64,000 bases of DNA from Clostridia bacterium (GCA_017528375.1 JAFXOY010000024.1:1-64000); one strand, 5' to 3'; counted from the first letter of the stretch, positions 45,894-55,509 are shown. Numbers and translations: made by a program. The notes: a model not told the origin generated them from the sequence alone.

Positions 45894-46020
45894 ACTTGCA
45901 AATTCAATAAAAATGTGATAAAATAAACACGCTGTTAAAGCAAAGTACCTTATACTTGGTTGTAGGATAAACACCACTATGACTCAGTTTAAGGCAAATT
46001 AATAAATATAGGAGGTGCTA
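45894..46020 (+). promoter_or_regulatory. Promoter and leader of rpsO
   Basis: TTGCAA, 17 bp, TAAAAT, then an 85-nt leader with complementary tracts (UACCUUAUACUUGG...UAGG...ACCACUAUGACUCAGUUUAAGG). Probably the site at which S15 controls its own synthesis; the fold was not resolved by eye. Confidence 0.45.
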
Positions 46021-46025
46021 TAACA

Positions 46026-46289
46026 ATGACAAAGGAAAGAAAACAAGAAATCATTAATACTTATAAAAGAGAAGAAAACGATACTGGTTCTCCAGAAGTT
46101 CAAGTAGCTCTTTTAACAGAAAGAATTAACGAACTAACAGAACATCTAAAAGTTCATAAAAAAGACAACCACTCTAGAAGAGGTCTTTTAAAAATGGTAG
46201 GTGCTAGAAGAAACTTATTAAACTACTTAGCTAAAAAAGATGTTCAAAGATATAGAGATATCGTTGAAAAACTTGGATTAAGAAAATAA
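46026..46289 (+). CDS. rpsO: 30S ribosomal protein S15
   Basis: 87 aa with the family core [37 protein letters not shown] split over its helices, ending [32 protein letters not shown]. Followed by pnp after about 200 bases, the usual bacterial order rpsO-pnp. Confidence 0.96.
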   Translation: MTKERKQEIINTYKREENDTGSPEVQVALLTERINELTEHLKVHKKDNHSRRGLLKMVGARRNLLNYLAKKDVQRYRDIVEKLGLRK

Positions 46290-46290
46290 T

Positions 46291-46440
46291 AATCATTGGA
46301 CGTTTTGCTTATCTTTGGCTAAACGTCCTTTCTTTATTTTAATTAAATGGTGTTTATAATTAATGCAATTGTTTGTTAGAAGTAGCTTGGAAGAAAGATT
46401 TTAAAAAAAGGACTGTTCCAAATTAAAAAAGTCCTTCTTC
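46291..46440. terminator. rpsO terminator followed by a degenerate GGGGACG-type element (copy 7)
   Basis: GGACGTTT-TGC...GGC-TAAACGTCCTTTC forms a hairpin at about 46299-46335. AAAAAAGGACTGTTCCAAATT...AAAAAGTCCTT at 46405-46438 is a decayed palindrome of the dispersed family. Confidence 0.5.
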
Positions 46441-46493
46441 GAGGTTACACTATCAAATAAATTGCAAATATAAAATAAAAAGGAGAGAAATTT

Positions 46494-48614
46494 ATGTTTA
46501 AAGTTTATGAAACAGAGTTAGCTGGAAGAAAGCTATCAATCGAATCAGGAAAAATTGCTGGATTAGCAAATGGAAGTGTAATGGTAAGATATGGAGACAC
46601 AGTTGTAATGGTTAATGTTACAGCATCTAAAGAACCAAAAGATGGAATTGACTTTTTCCCATTATCAGTTGATTATGAAGAAAAATTATATTCAGTAGGA
46701 AAAATACCAGGTGGATTCTTGAAAAGAGAAGGAAAACCTTCAGACAAAGCAATATTAACATCAAGAGCAATAGATAGACCACTTCGTCCATTATTCCCAA
46801 AAGATTTTAGAAATGATGTTGTAGTTGTTGCAACAGTTTTATCTGTAGACCAAGACAACTCACCAGAAGTATGTGCAATGATAGGTGCATCAGCTGCTTT
46901 ATCAATTTCTGATATCCCATTTGGTGGACCAACAGCAGCAGTAAATGTTGGATATGTAAACGATGAAATAGTTATAAACCCAACAGCTGAACAAAGAGAA
47001 AATAGCAGATTAACATTAACTGTAGCAGGTACAATGGAAAAAATTACAATGATTGAAGCTGGAGCTGATGAAATTCCAAATAGCACAATGTTGGAAGCTA
47101 TTAAAACTGCACATGTTGAAATTAAGAAAATATGTGAATTTATTTCAAAAATTAAAGAAGAAATAGGAAAACCTAAATTTGAATATAAATCATTTGCAGT
47201 AGATCCAGAAATATATAATGAAGTAGAAGCAAACTTCAAAGAGAGAATGTATCAAGATGTACAAGCTCAAGATAAAGAAGTAAGAGACGCAAATGTTGAA
47301 AAACTTACTGAAGATGTAATAGCATATTTTACAGAAAAATATGGTGAAGAAAAATTAGAAGAAATTCAAGCTGATGTTTTAGAAAGCATTCATAAATTAG
47401 AAAAATTATGTGTTAGAGAAATGATTTATAATGAACACAAACGTCCAGACGGAAGAAGTTTAACAGAAATTAGACCATTATCATGCGAAGTAGGTGTTTT
47501 ACCACGTGTTCATGGTAGTGCAATATTCACAAGAGGACAAACTCAAGTAATGTCAATTGCAACACTTGGAATGAAAAGTGAAGAACAAGTATTAGATGGT
47601 ATTGATGAAGAAGAAAGCAAAAGATACATGCATCATTACAATTTCCCAGCATACAGTGTTGGTGAAGCTCGTACATCACGTGGACCAGGAAGAAGAGAAG
47701 TTGGACATGGAGCATTAGCTGAAAAAGCATTAGTTCCAGTAATCCCATCATATGATGAATTCCCATATGCAATAAGAGTTGTATCTGAAGTTTTATCTTC
47801 AAATGGTTCAACATCTCAAGCAAGTATTTGTGGAAGTACTTTAGCATTAATGGATGCAGGTGTTCCAATTAAGAAACCAGTTGCTGGTATTTCTACAGGA
47901 TTAGTTACAAATCCAGAGAATCCAGATGAATGGGTAATGCTTACAGACATTCAAGGTATTGAAGATTTCTTTGGAGATATGGACTTCAAAGTTGGTGGAA
48001 CAAAAGATGGTATTACAGCTATCCAAGTTGACATCAAAATTGACGGTTTAACATATGATATAATTGAGCAAGCTTTTGAAAGAACAAAAGTTGCTAGAGA
48101 CTATATCTTAGATGAAATTATGCTAAAACAAATAGACAAACCAAGAGCAGAAATTTCAAAATATGCTCCAAGAATTTTAACAACAACTATTAACGTAGAT
48201 AAAATTAGAGACGTAATAGGACCTGGTGGAAAAATGATTAATAAAATTATTGATGAAACAGGTGTTAAAATCGATATTGAAGACAATGGATATGTATGTG
48301 TATATTCAACAGATACAGAAAGCGGAAAAAAAGCATTAAAGATGATAGAAGATATAGCTAAAGACATTGAAGTGAACGGTATCTATGACGGAAAAGTTAC
48401 TAGATTAATGGCTTTCGGAGCTTTTGTTGATATTGGTGGAGGAAAAGAAGGTTTACTTCATATTTCAAAAATATCAAGCAAAAGAGTAGAAAGAGTTGAA
48501 GATGTTTTAGCTGTTGGAGATGAAATTACTGTTAAAGTTATTGAAATTGACAGTCAAGGAAGAATTAACTTATCTATGAGAGATTTAGAAGCAAAAAATT
48601 CTGAAGAAGAATAG
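46494..48614 (+). CDS. pnp: Polyribonucleotide nucleotidyltransferase
   Basis: PNPase degrades RNA 3' to 5' phosphorolytically. Two RNase PH domains (the second with RPDGRSLTEIRPLSCEVGVLPRVHGSA and GTKDGITAIQVDIKIDG), KH domain RDVIGPGGKMINKIIDETG near 565, and S1 domain DGKVTRLMAFGAFVDIGGGKEG near 630. 706 aa, normal. RBS AAAGGAGAGAAATTT. Confidence 0.96.
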   Translation: MFKVYETELAGRKLSIESGKIAGLANGSVMVRYGDTVVMVNVTASKEPKDGIDFFPLSVDYEEKLYSVGKIPGGFLKREGKPSDKAILTSRAIDRPLRPLFPKDFRNDVVVVATVLSVDQDNSPEVCAMIGASAALSISDIPFGGPTAAVNVGYVNDEIVINPTAEQRENSRLTLTVAGTMEKITMIEAGADEIPNSTMLEAIKTAHVEIKKICEFISKIKEEIGKPKFEYKSFAVDPEIYNEVEANFKERMYQDVQAQDKEVRDANVEKLTEDVIAYFTEKYGEEKLEEIQADVLESIHKLEKLCVREMIYNEHKRPDGRSLTEIRPLSCEVGVLPRVHGSAIFTRGQTQVMSIATLGMKSEEQVLDGIDEEESKRYMHHYNFPAYSVGEARTSRGPGRREVGHGALAEKALVPVIPSYDEFPYAIRVVSEVLSSNGSTSQASICGSTLALMDAGVPIKKPVAGISTGLVTNPENPDEWVMLTDIQGIEDFFGDMDFKVGGTKDGITAIQVDIKIDGLTYDIIEQAFERTKVARDYILDEIMLKQIDKPRAEISKYAPRILTTTINVDKIRDVIGPGGKMINKIIDETGVKIDIEDNGYVCVYSTDTESGKKALKMIEDIAKDIEVNGIYDGKVTRLMAFGAFVDIGGGKEGLLHISKISSKRVERVEDVLAVGDEITVKVIEIDSQGRINLSMRDLEAKNSEEE

Positions 48615-48702
48615 TGCGAAAAACTTGTAAAAATATGTTGAAAAAAATCTAAAGAATAGTATAATTATAGTAGAATAAAAATTATAAAAAAGGGAGATTA
48701 AA

Positions 48703-49932
48703 ATGGAATATTTATATATTTTACAACAAGCTATGGTTTGGATTATAACTATTTATTGGATATATCAATTAGTAATTAGTTTGTGTTCACTAATAAAAGT
48801 TAAAGATAAACCATTAGTTGAAGATAAAGAACATAGATTTATGATGATAATTCCTGCACACAACGAGGAAAAGGTTATTAAAGATCTTGTTTATAGTTTA
48901 CAAAATTTAGATTATGACAAAAATTTATATGACATTTATGTTATTGCAGACAACTGCACAGATAATACTGCTCAAATTGCTAAAGAAGCAGGTGCAATAG
49001 TATATGAAAGATTTGATGAAACACATAAAACAAAAGGTTTTGCACTTCAATGGTTTTTACAACAAAAAATTGAAGAAGATGCACCTTATGATGCATTCTG
49101 TATATTTGATGCAGATAATATAGTTGATAAAAATTTCTTAAAAGCAATGAATAAAAAGCTAAATCAAGGTGAGGATGTTGTACAAGGATATAGAGATATT
49201 AAGAACCCTTCAGATAGCTGGGTTACAGCAGGATATGCAATATTCTATTGGACAATGAACAGATTTTATCATTTAGCAAGATATAACTTAGGTTTATCTC
49301 CATTAATAAATGGAACAGGATTTATGGTAAAATTTGATGTTGTTAAACCAGATGGATGGCAAACAAAAACACTTACAGAAGATATAGAATTTTCATTAAA
49401 AAGAATTATAGCAGGAAAGAAACTTGGCTGGGCAACTGATGCAATAGTATATGATGAACAACCAGTAGGATTTAAACAATCATGGTCACAAAGATCAAGA
49501 TGGACAGTAGGACATATTCAATGTTTACATGAATATACTAAACCATTAGCTGTAGCTGTAAAAGAAAATAAAACAGTAATGAATTTTGACGGATTGTTAT
49601 ATATGCTTGGAAGTATTCCAATGTTTGTGTTAACAATAGTATTATTAGTTTTAAATATTGTATTATTCTTAACAAATGGAATGAGTGTTTCAGATTTATT
49701 GTGGAATGCAGTAAGATATGTTGTACCAACATTTTTCATACCAATTCTAACAGGAATTATGATTATGCTTATTGATAAAAAGCCAATTAGGCCTATGATT
49801 AAGGGATTAATATTATATCCATTATTTTTAGGATCTTGGTTATTAATTAACTTTAAATGTTTGTTTAAAAGAGAAACAAGCTGGGAAAAAATAGAGCATA
49901 ATGTTTCAAAAAGCATTGAAGAAATGAAATAA
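48703..49932 (+). CDS. Membrane glycosyltransferase family 2, 409 aa
   Basis: N-terminal membrane helix (about 8-28), then a processive GT2 fold: IPAHNEEKVIKDLVYSL, ADNCTDNTAQIA, FDADNIVDKNFL (DxD-type) and the EDIEFSL / QRSRW pair (Q/RxxRW) of cellulose/hyaluronan-type synthases. Three or four C-terminal membrane helices follow. AAAGGGAGATTAAA precedes the ATG. It probably builds or extends an exopolysaccharide or glycolipid; sugar unknown. Monocistronic. Confidence 0.88.
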   Translation: MEYLYILQQAMVWIITIYWIYQLVISLCSLIKVKDKPLVEDKEHRFMMIIPAHNEEKVIKDLVYSLQNLDYDKNLYDIYVIADNCTDNTAQIAKEAGAIVYERFDETHKTKGFALQWFLQQKIEEDAPYDAFCIFDADNIVDKNFLKAMNKKLNQGEDVVQGYRDIKNPSDSWVTAGYAIFYWTMNRFYHLARYNLGLSPLINGTGFMVKFDVVKPDGWQTKTLTEDIEFSLKRIIAGKKLGWATDAIVYDEQPVGFKQSWSQRSRWTVGHIQCLHEYTKPLAVAVKENKTVMNFDGLLYMLGSIPMFVLTIVLLVLNIVLFLTNGMSVSDLLWNAVRYVVPTFFIPILTGIMIMLIDKKPIRPMIKGLILYPLFLGSWLLINFKCLFKRETSWEKIEHNVSKSIEEMK

Positions 49933-49933
49933 A

Positions 49934-49972
49934 ATTAAAGGACAGAGATAAAAATCTCTGTCCTTTTTAGCA
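49934..49972. terminator. Bidirectional terminator
   Basis: AAAGGACAGAGAT-AAAA-ATCTCTGTCCTTTTTAG between convergent genes. Confidence 0.85.
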
Positions 49973-49997
49973 GTATGCCCCCTGCAGTTTGATTTGT

Positions 49998-50408
49998 TTA
50001 GCCTACTTTTTTGAGCTTTTGCTTGGCGATAAAACTTGTAACGCCTTGTGCACCATTGAAACTTGCAAAACAAGTTACAACTAATGTTGGAATGAAAAGT
50101 TTTTTTATTAAGTCAAAGAAAAGCCATTGACCAGAAAAAAGAATAATGCCCGAATTATAATAAATAATGTGGGTTATAACTGAAGCAATTATTACAACTA
50201 TAGAATCAATTCCAACTTCCCGTGCAGTGCTGTCAGTGACAGATTCTGAAACAATGATTCCGGTTTCAAGTATTATAATAATTTGTAATAAGTTTTGAAA
50301 CCAACTCATCGTATATATATCACATGTAGTTTGAGTTGCTAAAAACATTAAAACAATTATACTCATTACTGAAGCACCGAGACCAAAGATTACTGCAAAT
50401 GGTTTCAT
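49998..50408 (-). CDS. Hypothetical four-helix membrane protein, 136 aa
   Basis: Four predicted membrane helices (PFAVIFGLGASVMSIIVLMFLA; LLQIIIILETGIIVS; GIDSIVVIIASVITHIIYY; LFIPTLVVTCFASF) and a basic C-terminal tail (FIAKQKLKKVG), somewhat holin-like in size and topology. ATG 50408 follows CAAGGGGGAATTTCATT on the minus strand. Own TATAAT promoter and a leader of about 70 nt; single-gene accessory unit between a glycosyltransferase and cysE. Function unknown. Confidence 0.55.
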   Translation of the reverse strand: MKPFAVIFGLGASVMSIIVLMFLATQTTCDIYTMSWFQNLLQIIIILETGIIVSESVTDSTAREVGIDSIVVIIASVITHIIYYNSGIILFSGQWLFFDLIKKLFIPTLVVTCFASFNGAQGVTSFIAKQKLKKVG

Positions 50409-50560
50409 AATGAAATTCCCCCTTGAGAAGTGCTTGGGCATAAACACTTAAATTGTTTTGGAATAGAGGTATTATATCATATTCAGATCAAGTAGTCAAC
50501 ATAATTTGAGACGGGATTAGCAAAACAATATATTTTGAATACTATATAATAGGTGATATT

Positions 50561-51086
50561 ATGTTCAGAGATATGTATTATGATGCAAAAAACATAAAGG
50601 AAAAAGACCCAGCAGCACGTAATTTTTTAGAGGTTATTATACTATATCCACGGATTTCATGTATTGATTTTTTATAGAATAGCACATTTCTTGTATAATA
50701 TAAAACTCTTCTTCATAGCAAGATTGATATCTCAATTAGGAAGATTTTTCACAGGAATAGAAATACATCCAGGTGCAAAAATAGGAAAAAGATTATTCAT
50801 TGATCATGGAATGGGAATTGTAATAGGTGAAACTGCGGAAATAGGAGATGATTGCATAATATATCATCAAGTTACTCTTGGAGGAACTGGAAAAGATAAA
50901 TATAAAAGACATCCAACTGTAGGAAATAATGTGATGATTGGAGCTGGTGCGAAAGTATTAGGCCCTATAAATATTGGAAACAATGTAAAAATAGGTGCAG
51001 GAGCAGTTGTTTTAAAATCAGTTGAAGATGATGTCACAGTTGTAGGAGTACCATGTGATAGGATTATAAAAAGAAAAAAGCCCTAA
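50561..51086 (+). pseudogene. cysE: Serine O-acetyltransferase CysE, with one 1-nt insertion
   Basis: CysE makes O-acetylserine for cysteine synthesis. The reading from ATG 50561 (AGGTGATATT) gives [30 protein letters not shown] and then fails. Removing C50651 from CCA-C-GGA joins it to [22 protein letters not shown] and the hexapeptide-repeat domain ([37 protein letters not shown]). The catalytic His/Asp segment [17 protein letters not shown] is intact. Repaired length 174 aa is normal for the short CysE type. The insertion has the same A-pyrimidine-G context as those in dnaE, which suggests a systematic sequencing error. Confidence 0.85.
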
Positions 51087-51104
51087 ATCATTGAAAATAG
51101 CGAA

Positions 51105-51242
51105 AAAAAGTGATATAATTTGTTTACTAAATTTTAAATACAGCAAAGTGCTGTTTATATATTAAATAATTAGTGTGAATTATTATTCAAGGTCAGACAC
51201 TAATTTAAATTACATATGGTTGATTATAAGGGAGGAATATAA
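51105..51242 (+). promoter_or_regulatory. Promoter and AGGUCAG leader D
   Basis: TATAAT at about 51113, an AGCA-AAGU-GCUG hairpin, then UUAGUGU (51170-51176) pairing with ACACUAA (51197-51203) around an inner GAAU/AUUC hairpin and AGGUCAG (51190-51196). The same 3'-loop motif occurs in leaders A, B and C. Confidence 0.5.
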
Positions 51243-51821
51243 ATGTCACAAGTGCTCGATAAGGGAACTCGTAATTTTATTGAAAATGAAGCATTAAAGC
51301 TTCAAAAGGACCTGAAAATCATAAGTGAACCTAATGTATATGATTTTTCTTCTATTCTTCATTTCTTTCGAAAAAAGAAATGGCGGTTCCAATTTAATGT
51401 AAAGTTAAAGAAAACGTCCAATACTATGAAAGGAACAATTATAGAAGATTCTATGGAGCAAATTATTAAATATAATGTAATAGACTCCGAGAATTCAAAA
51501 ACACTTCAGTTTGATATTAAAAATCCAAACAATCTTGACAGCAGATGTGAATACATGATGTTTTTAAGGGCTATTTTCTATGAATATTGGGGAGAACTAA
51601 AGGAAAAAACAGAATATAAAGGCATTGAGTTTTCAGATAATTTAGATTACAGTTTGTTTTCTCGTGCTATGATAGTGCCGTATAAAGAATTTAGAAGGAT
51701 ATCTTTAGATACAATAAAAATTCCGAAAAGTTTAAAAATATCTGATATTGCTGATAAATTCTATGTTCTTTATGTTGTAATAGAAGACAGAATTAATGAT
51801 TGCGGTTGGATTGCAAATTAA
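51243..51821 (+). CDS. Hypothetical protein, 192 aa
   Basis: Soluble alpha/beta protein beginning with a charged helix (TRNFIENEALKLQKDLK) and a strand region FRKKKWRFQFNVKLKK. No catalytic motif that I can name with confidence; a distant resemblance to phage or restriction-related proteins is not testable by eye. RBS AAGGGAGGAATATAA. Stands alone behind AGGUCAG leader D, between cysE and spoIIID. GC content slightly above that of the core genes. Confidence 0.55.
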   Translation: MSQVLDKGTRNFIENEALKLQKDLKIISEPNVYDFSSILHFFRKKKWRFQFNVKLKKTSNTMKGTIIEDSMEQIIKYNVIDSENSKTLQFDIKNPNNLDSRCEYMMFLRAIFYEYWGELKEKTEYKGIEFSDNLDYSLFSRAMIVPYKEFRRISLDTIKIPKSLKISDIADKFYVLYVVIEDRINDCGWIAN

Positions 51822-51850
51822 AAGTGTATGTGTTTATGACAAAAAACAAA

Positions 51851-51880
51851 TCATAATGCAGCCTCCATGCGAATACAATT
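51851..51880 (+). promoter_or_regulatory. Possible sigma-E-type promoter of spoIIID
   Basis: TCATAAT (51851) and GAATACAAT (51871), resembling the mother-cell sigma-E elements (ATA-rich -35 and CATACAAT -10), directly upstream of spoIIID. Confidence 0.45.
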
Positions 51881-51910
51881 AAACAAAAGTATTCACATGG
51901 GGGTTTTCAT

Positions 51911-52180
51911 ATGAGAAATTATTCAATAGAGCAACGTGCATGCAGATTAGCACATTATATAGTGGATTCAAAAGATACAGTAAGAGGTGCTGCAAGAAAG
52001 TTTGGTGTGAGTAAATCAACAGTACATAAAGATGTAAGCGAAAGATTACTAAAGATAAACCCCGCATTAGCAACAGAAGTAAGAGAAATACTTGATGAAA
52101 ACAAGGCAGAGAGACACATAAGAGGAGGAATGGCGACAAAGAGAAAATACAGTTATTTGAAGGAAAAAGATGACGTATGA
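51911..52180 (+). CDS. spoIIID: Sporulation transcription factor SpoIIID
   Basis: SpoIIID activates and represses mother-cell genes after sigma-E. The 89-aa protein shows EQRACRLAHYIVDSKDTVRGAARKFG, the HTH recognition helix SKSTVHKDVSERL and the basic end GMATKRKYSYLK, all diagnostic. GGGGG lies eight bases before the ATG. The only regulator of sporulation in the window that is certain to be the canonical one. Confidence 0.95.
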   Translation: MRNYSIEQRACRLAHYIVDSKDTVRGAARKFGVSKSTVHKDVSERLLKINPALATEVREILDENKAERHIRGGMATKRKYSYLKEKDDV

Positions 52181-52250
52181 CACATTTGGGGACGGACTCA
52201 ATTTGGGACATTTTTGACACAAAATGAGTCCGTCCCCAAATGTGTCATTA
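52178..52250. repeat. GGGGACG palindrome, copy 8
   Basis: ATGACACATTTGGGGACGGACTCA and TGAGTCCGTCCCCAAATGTGTCAT are perfect inverted repeats around AATTTGGGACATTTTTGACACAAAA. Confidence 0.85.
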
Positions 52251-52321
52251 ACGGTTGCAAAAATGGTGAAAAAGTGGTAAAATAGTTGATAATTGTAATA
52301 AAAAGGAGAGAAATTAGAAAA

Positions 52322-53626
52322 ATGAATGTAGGATTTGTATCATTAGGTTGTAGCAAAAATTTAGTAGATACTGAAATGACAATAGGTTTATTTAGAAAAA
52401 ATAATTATAAAATTGTAAGTAATCCAGAAGATGCTGATATTATAGTAGTTAATACTTGCGGATTTATTGAGTCTGCTAAAGAAGAAGCAATAAATACTCT
52501 ATTAGAAATGGCTGAATATAAAAAGAAAAGATGTAAATATTTAATTGCGATGGGATGCTTAGTACAAAGATATAAAGAAGAACTTGAGAAATCTATGCCA
52601 GAAGTTGATTTATTTATTAAATATAAAGAATATGAAACAATTTGGGAACAGATTGAAAATGTAATTGGAAAACAAGAAAAGACTAAAATGTGTGGATTAG
52701 AGTTCTCAGAAAGGATTGTTTCTACAGGTGAAAATTTTGCATATTTAAGGATAGCAGAGGGATGTAGCAATAGATGTACATATTGTGCAATTCCATATAT
52801 TAGAGGAAAATTTGTTAGCAGAAAAATGGAAGATGTTTTAGAAGAAGCTAACAAATTAGTAAATCAAGGTTATAAAGAATTAATTGTAATAGCTCAAGAT
52901 ACAAGTAAATATGGAATTGATATATATGGAGAACCAAAGTTAGCAGAATTACTTGAAAAATTATCTAAAATAGAAGGTGTAAAATGGGTAAGATTTTTAT
53001 ATACATATCCAGAATCTATTACAGATGAATTGATTAAAGTAGTAAAAGAAAATGATAAAATTTGCAAATATTTTGATATTCCAGTTCAACATATTTCTAA
53101 CTCTGTATTAAAAAGAATGAACAGAAAAAGTAATGGAGAAAGTATTAGAAATGTTATTACAAAAATAAGAAAAGAAATACCAGAAGTGATAATTAGAACA
53201 ACTGTAATGGTGGGATTTCCAGGAGAAACAAAAGAAGATTTTGATGAATTATATGAATTTGTGAAATGGGCTAAATTTGAACGATTAGGAGCATTTGCAT
53301 ATTCTAAAGAAGATGGAACACCAGCAGAAAAATTAGATGGGCATCTACATCCAATGACAAAGAAAAGTAGATATAATAAAATTATGAAATTGCAACAACA
53401 GATTTCTGATGAAATCATGAAAAACCAAATTGGAAAAGAATTTGAAGTTTTAATAGAAGACGAAAGTTTTGATGGAAAATATTATATTGGAAGAAGTAAA
53501 AATGAAGTTCCAGATATTGATGGGGTAATTTTTGTTGAAAAAACTAAGGACGAATTATTTGATAAGTTTGTGAAAGTAAAAATTACTGGAAGTAGAGATT
53601 ATGATTTAATTGGAAAATTGGTTTAA
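52322..53626 (+). CDS. rimO: Ribosomal protein S12 methylthiotransferase RimO
   Basis: Radical-SAM enzyme that methylthiolates Asp of S12. N-terminal UPF0004 cluster (FVSLGCSKNLVDTE, NTCGFIESAKEE, MGCLVQRY), radical-SAM motif CSNRCTYCAIP near 148, and a C-terminal TRAM domain (EFEVLIEDESFDGKYYIGRS). 434 aa. ATG 52322 follows AGGAGAGAAATTAGAAAA. The GCSKNLVD start separates it from MiaB. Confidence 0.94.
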   Translation: MNVGFVSLGCSKNLVDTEMTIGLFRKNNYKIVSNPEDADIIVVNTCGFIESAKEEAINTLLEMAEYKKKRCKYLIAMGCLVQRYKEELEKSMPEVDLFIKYKEYETIWEQIENVIGKQEKTKMCGLEFSERIVSTGENFAYLRIAEGCSNRCTYCAIPYIRGKFVSRKMEDVLEEANKLVNQGYKELIVIAQDTSKYGIDIYGEPKLAELLEKLSKIEGVKWVRFLYTYPESITDELIKVVKENDKICKYFDIPVQHISNSVLKRMNRKSNGESIRNVITKIRKEIPEVIIRTTVMVGFPGETKEDFDELYEFVKWAKFERLGAFAYSKEDGTPAEKLDGHLHPMTKKSRYNKIMKLQQQISDEIMKNQIGKEFEVLIEDESFDGKYYIGRSKNEVPDIDGVIFVEKTKDELFDKFVKVKITGSRDYDLIGKLV

Positions 53627-53679
53627 AATTAGGGACGGAGAAAATCTTAAAAGTTTAAAATTTTCTCCGTCCCTAATTT
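53627..53679. repeat. GGGACGG palindrome, copy 9 (rimO terminator)
   Basis: AATTAGGGACGGAGAAAAT pairs with ATTTTCTCCGTCCCTAATT. Confidence 0.75.
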
Positions 53680-53686
53680 AAAAAAC

Positions 53687-54340
53687 TTGTAAAAATTTTT
53701 AATATATGTTATCATATTATAGGTGGTGCATTATTCTAGTTATACTAGCTATTACGAGGGTGGGGCTAAAAATCCACTAAAGGGCACATCGATGAAGTTT
53801 CTTGTTTATGCGCGGAATGCCAGTTTTGTGTGTTTGCAGGGAGTAAGATTCTAGGGAGTTATGTAATGGCATACATAACCACACCCTATTATCGCGGAGG
53901 CTTGAGATTCCATTTGTGTTTTCAAGTAAAACCTATATTGCGTGCCAAGACACAATATATAGTGTAGCCTGTCTTGAGTGATGGTACTGGGATTAACATT
54001 TATAGTTGATATGTGGCCAATTTTTATTATACATATTAACAGTTATGAAACTATCATTGCAAAAGAGACTAGTAATAGATTTTAAGTATATTAAGGAAAA
54101 CTTCTAGAATGTTTGCCGAAATTAGGCATGAAAACTTAAGGATTAAAGTACGGATTTAAGTGGCTGTCTGGAAGCCAAAATGAACTTGGCTATTTTCTTT
54201 AAATGGAAACAGCTGAACAGTAATGTTTAGTAGAAAATAGAGAAATTCATCTAGACCTAAACCGTAAAGTTTACTTAAGTTTTTACCACCAAAAAATATA
54301 TGAAAGGAATCTATCTTTAAATAGATTTCTTAATTTTATA
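53687..54340 (+). ncRNA. ole: OLE RNA (large structured noncoding RNA) with promoter
   Basis: TTGTAA (53687-53692), 17-bp spacer, TATCAT (53710-53715). The RNA body runs from about 53722 to 54290. Its ends pair: GGUGGU (53722-53727) with ACCACC (54285-54290). Inside are many GC-bearing helices and no ORF in about 570 nt. The next gene is oapA, the OLE-associated membrane protein, which is the known arrangement for OLE RNAs. A weak hairpin (AATCTAT/ATAGATT) follows near 54310. OLE RNA forms a membrane-bound complex and helps cells under alcohol, cold and magnesium stress in the species studied. Confidence 0.85.
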
Positions 54341-54366
54341 CTATAAGGAGAGAAATAATAAACTAA

Positions 54367-54912
54367 ATGAAAAAAGAACGTAAAAAAGAGTCTTCAGAAC
54401 TTAGATGGTTTGTAATTGTATTCATATTAAGTTTTATACTATCTATAATTTTTTCTTTTATTTCAACATCAGCAATTAGCGGATTGAACATTTTACCAGC
54501 TGTGTTAATTTTATTTTTAGTAATTTTTATAGGAATTGTCTTTGACGTAATTGGAGTATCAGTTACGGTTGCTAAAGAATCAGATTTCCATGCAAAAGCC
54601 TCAAAAAAAATAGCTGGTGCAAAAACATCATTAAAGCTTATAAAAAATTCAGCTAAAGTTGCAAATATTTGCGCAGATGTTATAGGTGATATTGCAGGAG
54701 TTTTAAGTGGATCTATAAGTGCATTAATAGCATTTAAAATCACAAGCACTTTTAACATGGAATTTAATATTCAATTTATAATAAGTGCCATTGTAGCATC
54801 ATTAACAATTGCAGGAAAAGCTTTGGGAAAGGGAATTGCTCAACGAAATTCAACAAAGATTGTTGGAATTGTAGGAAAAATATTAAAAGTATTTAATAGA
54901 GAAAGTAAATAA
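54367..54912 (+). CDS. oapA: OLE-associated protein OapA
   Basis: Membrane protein that binds OLE RNA. Membrane helices at about 13-35, 39-60, 100-125 and 130-150. The segment IVFDVIGVSVTVAKESDFHAKASKKIAGAK begins with the family-type acidic motif in the second helix and continues with a basic His/Lys-rich loop, as expected for RNA contact. 181 aa, the usual size. The ATG has an in-frame TAA directly upstream and AAGGAGAG about 16 bases before it. Immediately downstream of the OLE RNA, probably co-transcribed. Confidence 0.85.
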   Translation: MKKERKKESSELRWFVIVFILSFILSIIFSFISTSAISGLNILPAVLILFLVIFIGIVFDVIGVSVTVAKESDFHAKASKKIAGAKTSLKLIKNSAKVANICADVIGDIAGVLSGSISALIAFKITSTFNMEFNIQFIISAIVASLTIAGKALGKGIAQRNSTKIVGIVGKILKVFNRESK

Positions 54913-54913
54913 T

Positions 54914-54953
54914 ATTTAAAGGATATAGTTGAAAATACTATATCTTTTTTTGA
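54914..54953 (+). terminator. Terminator of oapA
   Basis: AAAGGATATAGT-TGAAAAT-ACTATATCTTTTTTT. Confidence 0.8.
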
Positions 54954-55032
54954 GCCTCAAGTATACATAATTTGCAACAAAACTGTATTTATGGTATAAT
55001 GTAAAAGATAAATTCTTAAAGGAGGAATTTTC

Positions 55033-55509
55033 ATGAAACTAATTTCGCTGCGGAAAGCGAAATTAGATGACCTTAGTATTTATACAAAATTCTATAATGA
55101 TGATGATGCACAGTTTTTGTATTCAAACCATGACGACAATGATGAGAATAATTTAAAAGAAAAGCTTTATAATATCGGAATTGAAGAAAAAATATTAAAT
55201 GAAATCAATGTCGAAGATGATTATAAAGAAAATCTAAAAAATATATATCTTATCATGGTTGATCAGGTTATATGCGGTTATATCAAAATAGAAAAAAAGG
55301 CAAAAGATATAGTAATTCGTGATATGGCCTTGAGTGATTATGGCATAATGAATGAATTATATCTTTCCAAATTATTCTATTGTTTAACACAAAAAACAAA
55401 AACAGAAAAAATCATCATTTACTACTGCAATAATACTAATGCGAAAACATTGCAGAGAATAGGATTTGAAAAATTATTAGGTCGTCTTGAAAAAACTGTC
55501 GGCATATAA
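55033..55509 (+). CDS. GNAT-like N-acetyltransferase, 158 aa
   Basis: GNAT order: N-terminal LRKAKLDDLSIYTKFY, central strands IYLIMVDQVICGYIKIEKKAKDIVIRDMAL, and the late NTNAKTLQRIGFEKL motif typical of acetyl-CoA-dependent transferases. The phosphate-binding loop (Q/RxxGxG/A) is not clearly preserved. RBS AAAGGAGGAATTTTC. Single-gene unit with own TATAAT promoter and terminator (about 55496-55530). Acceptor unknown. Confidence 0.6.
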   Translation: MKLISLRKAKLDDLSIYTKFYNDDDAQFLYSNHDDNDENNLKEKLYNIGIEEKILNEINVEDDYKENLKNIYLIMVDQVICGYIKIEKKAKDIVIRDMALSDYGIMNELYLSKLFYCLTQKTKTEKIIIYYCNNTNAKTLQRIGFEKLLGRLEKTVGI

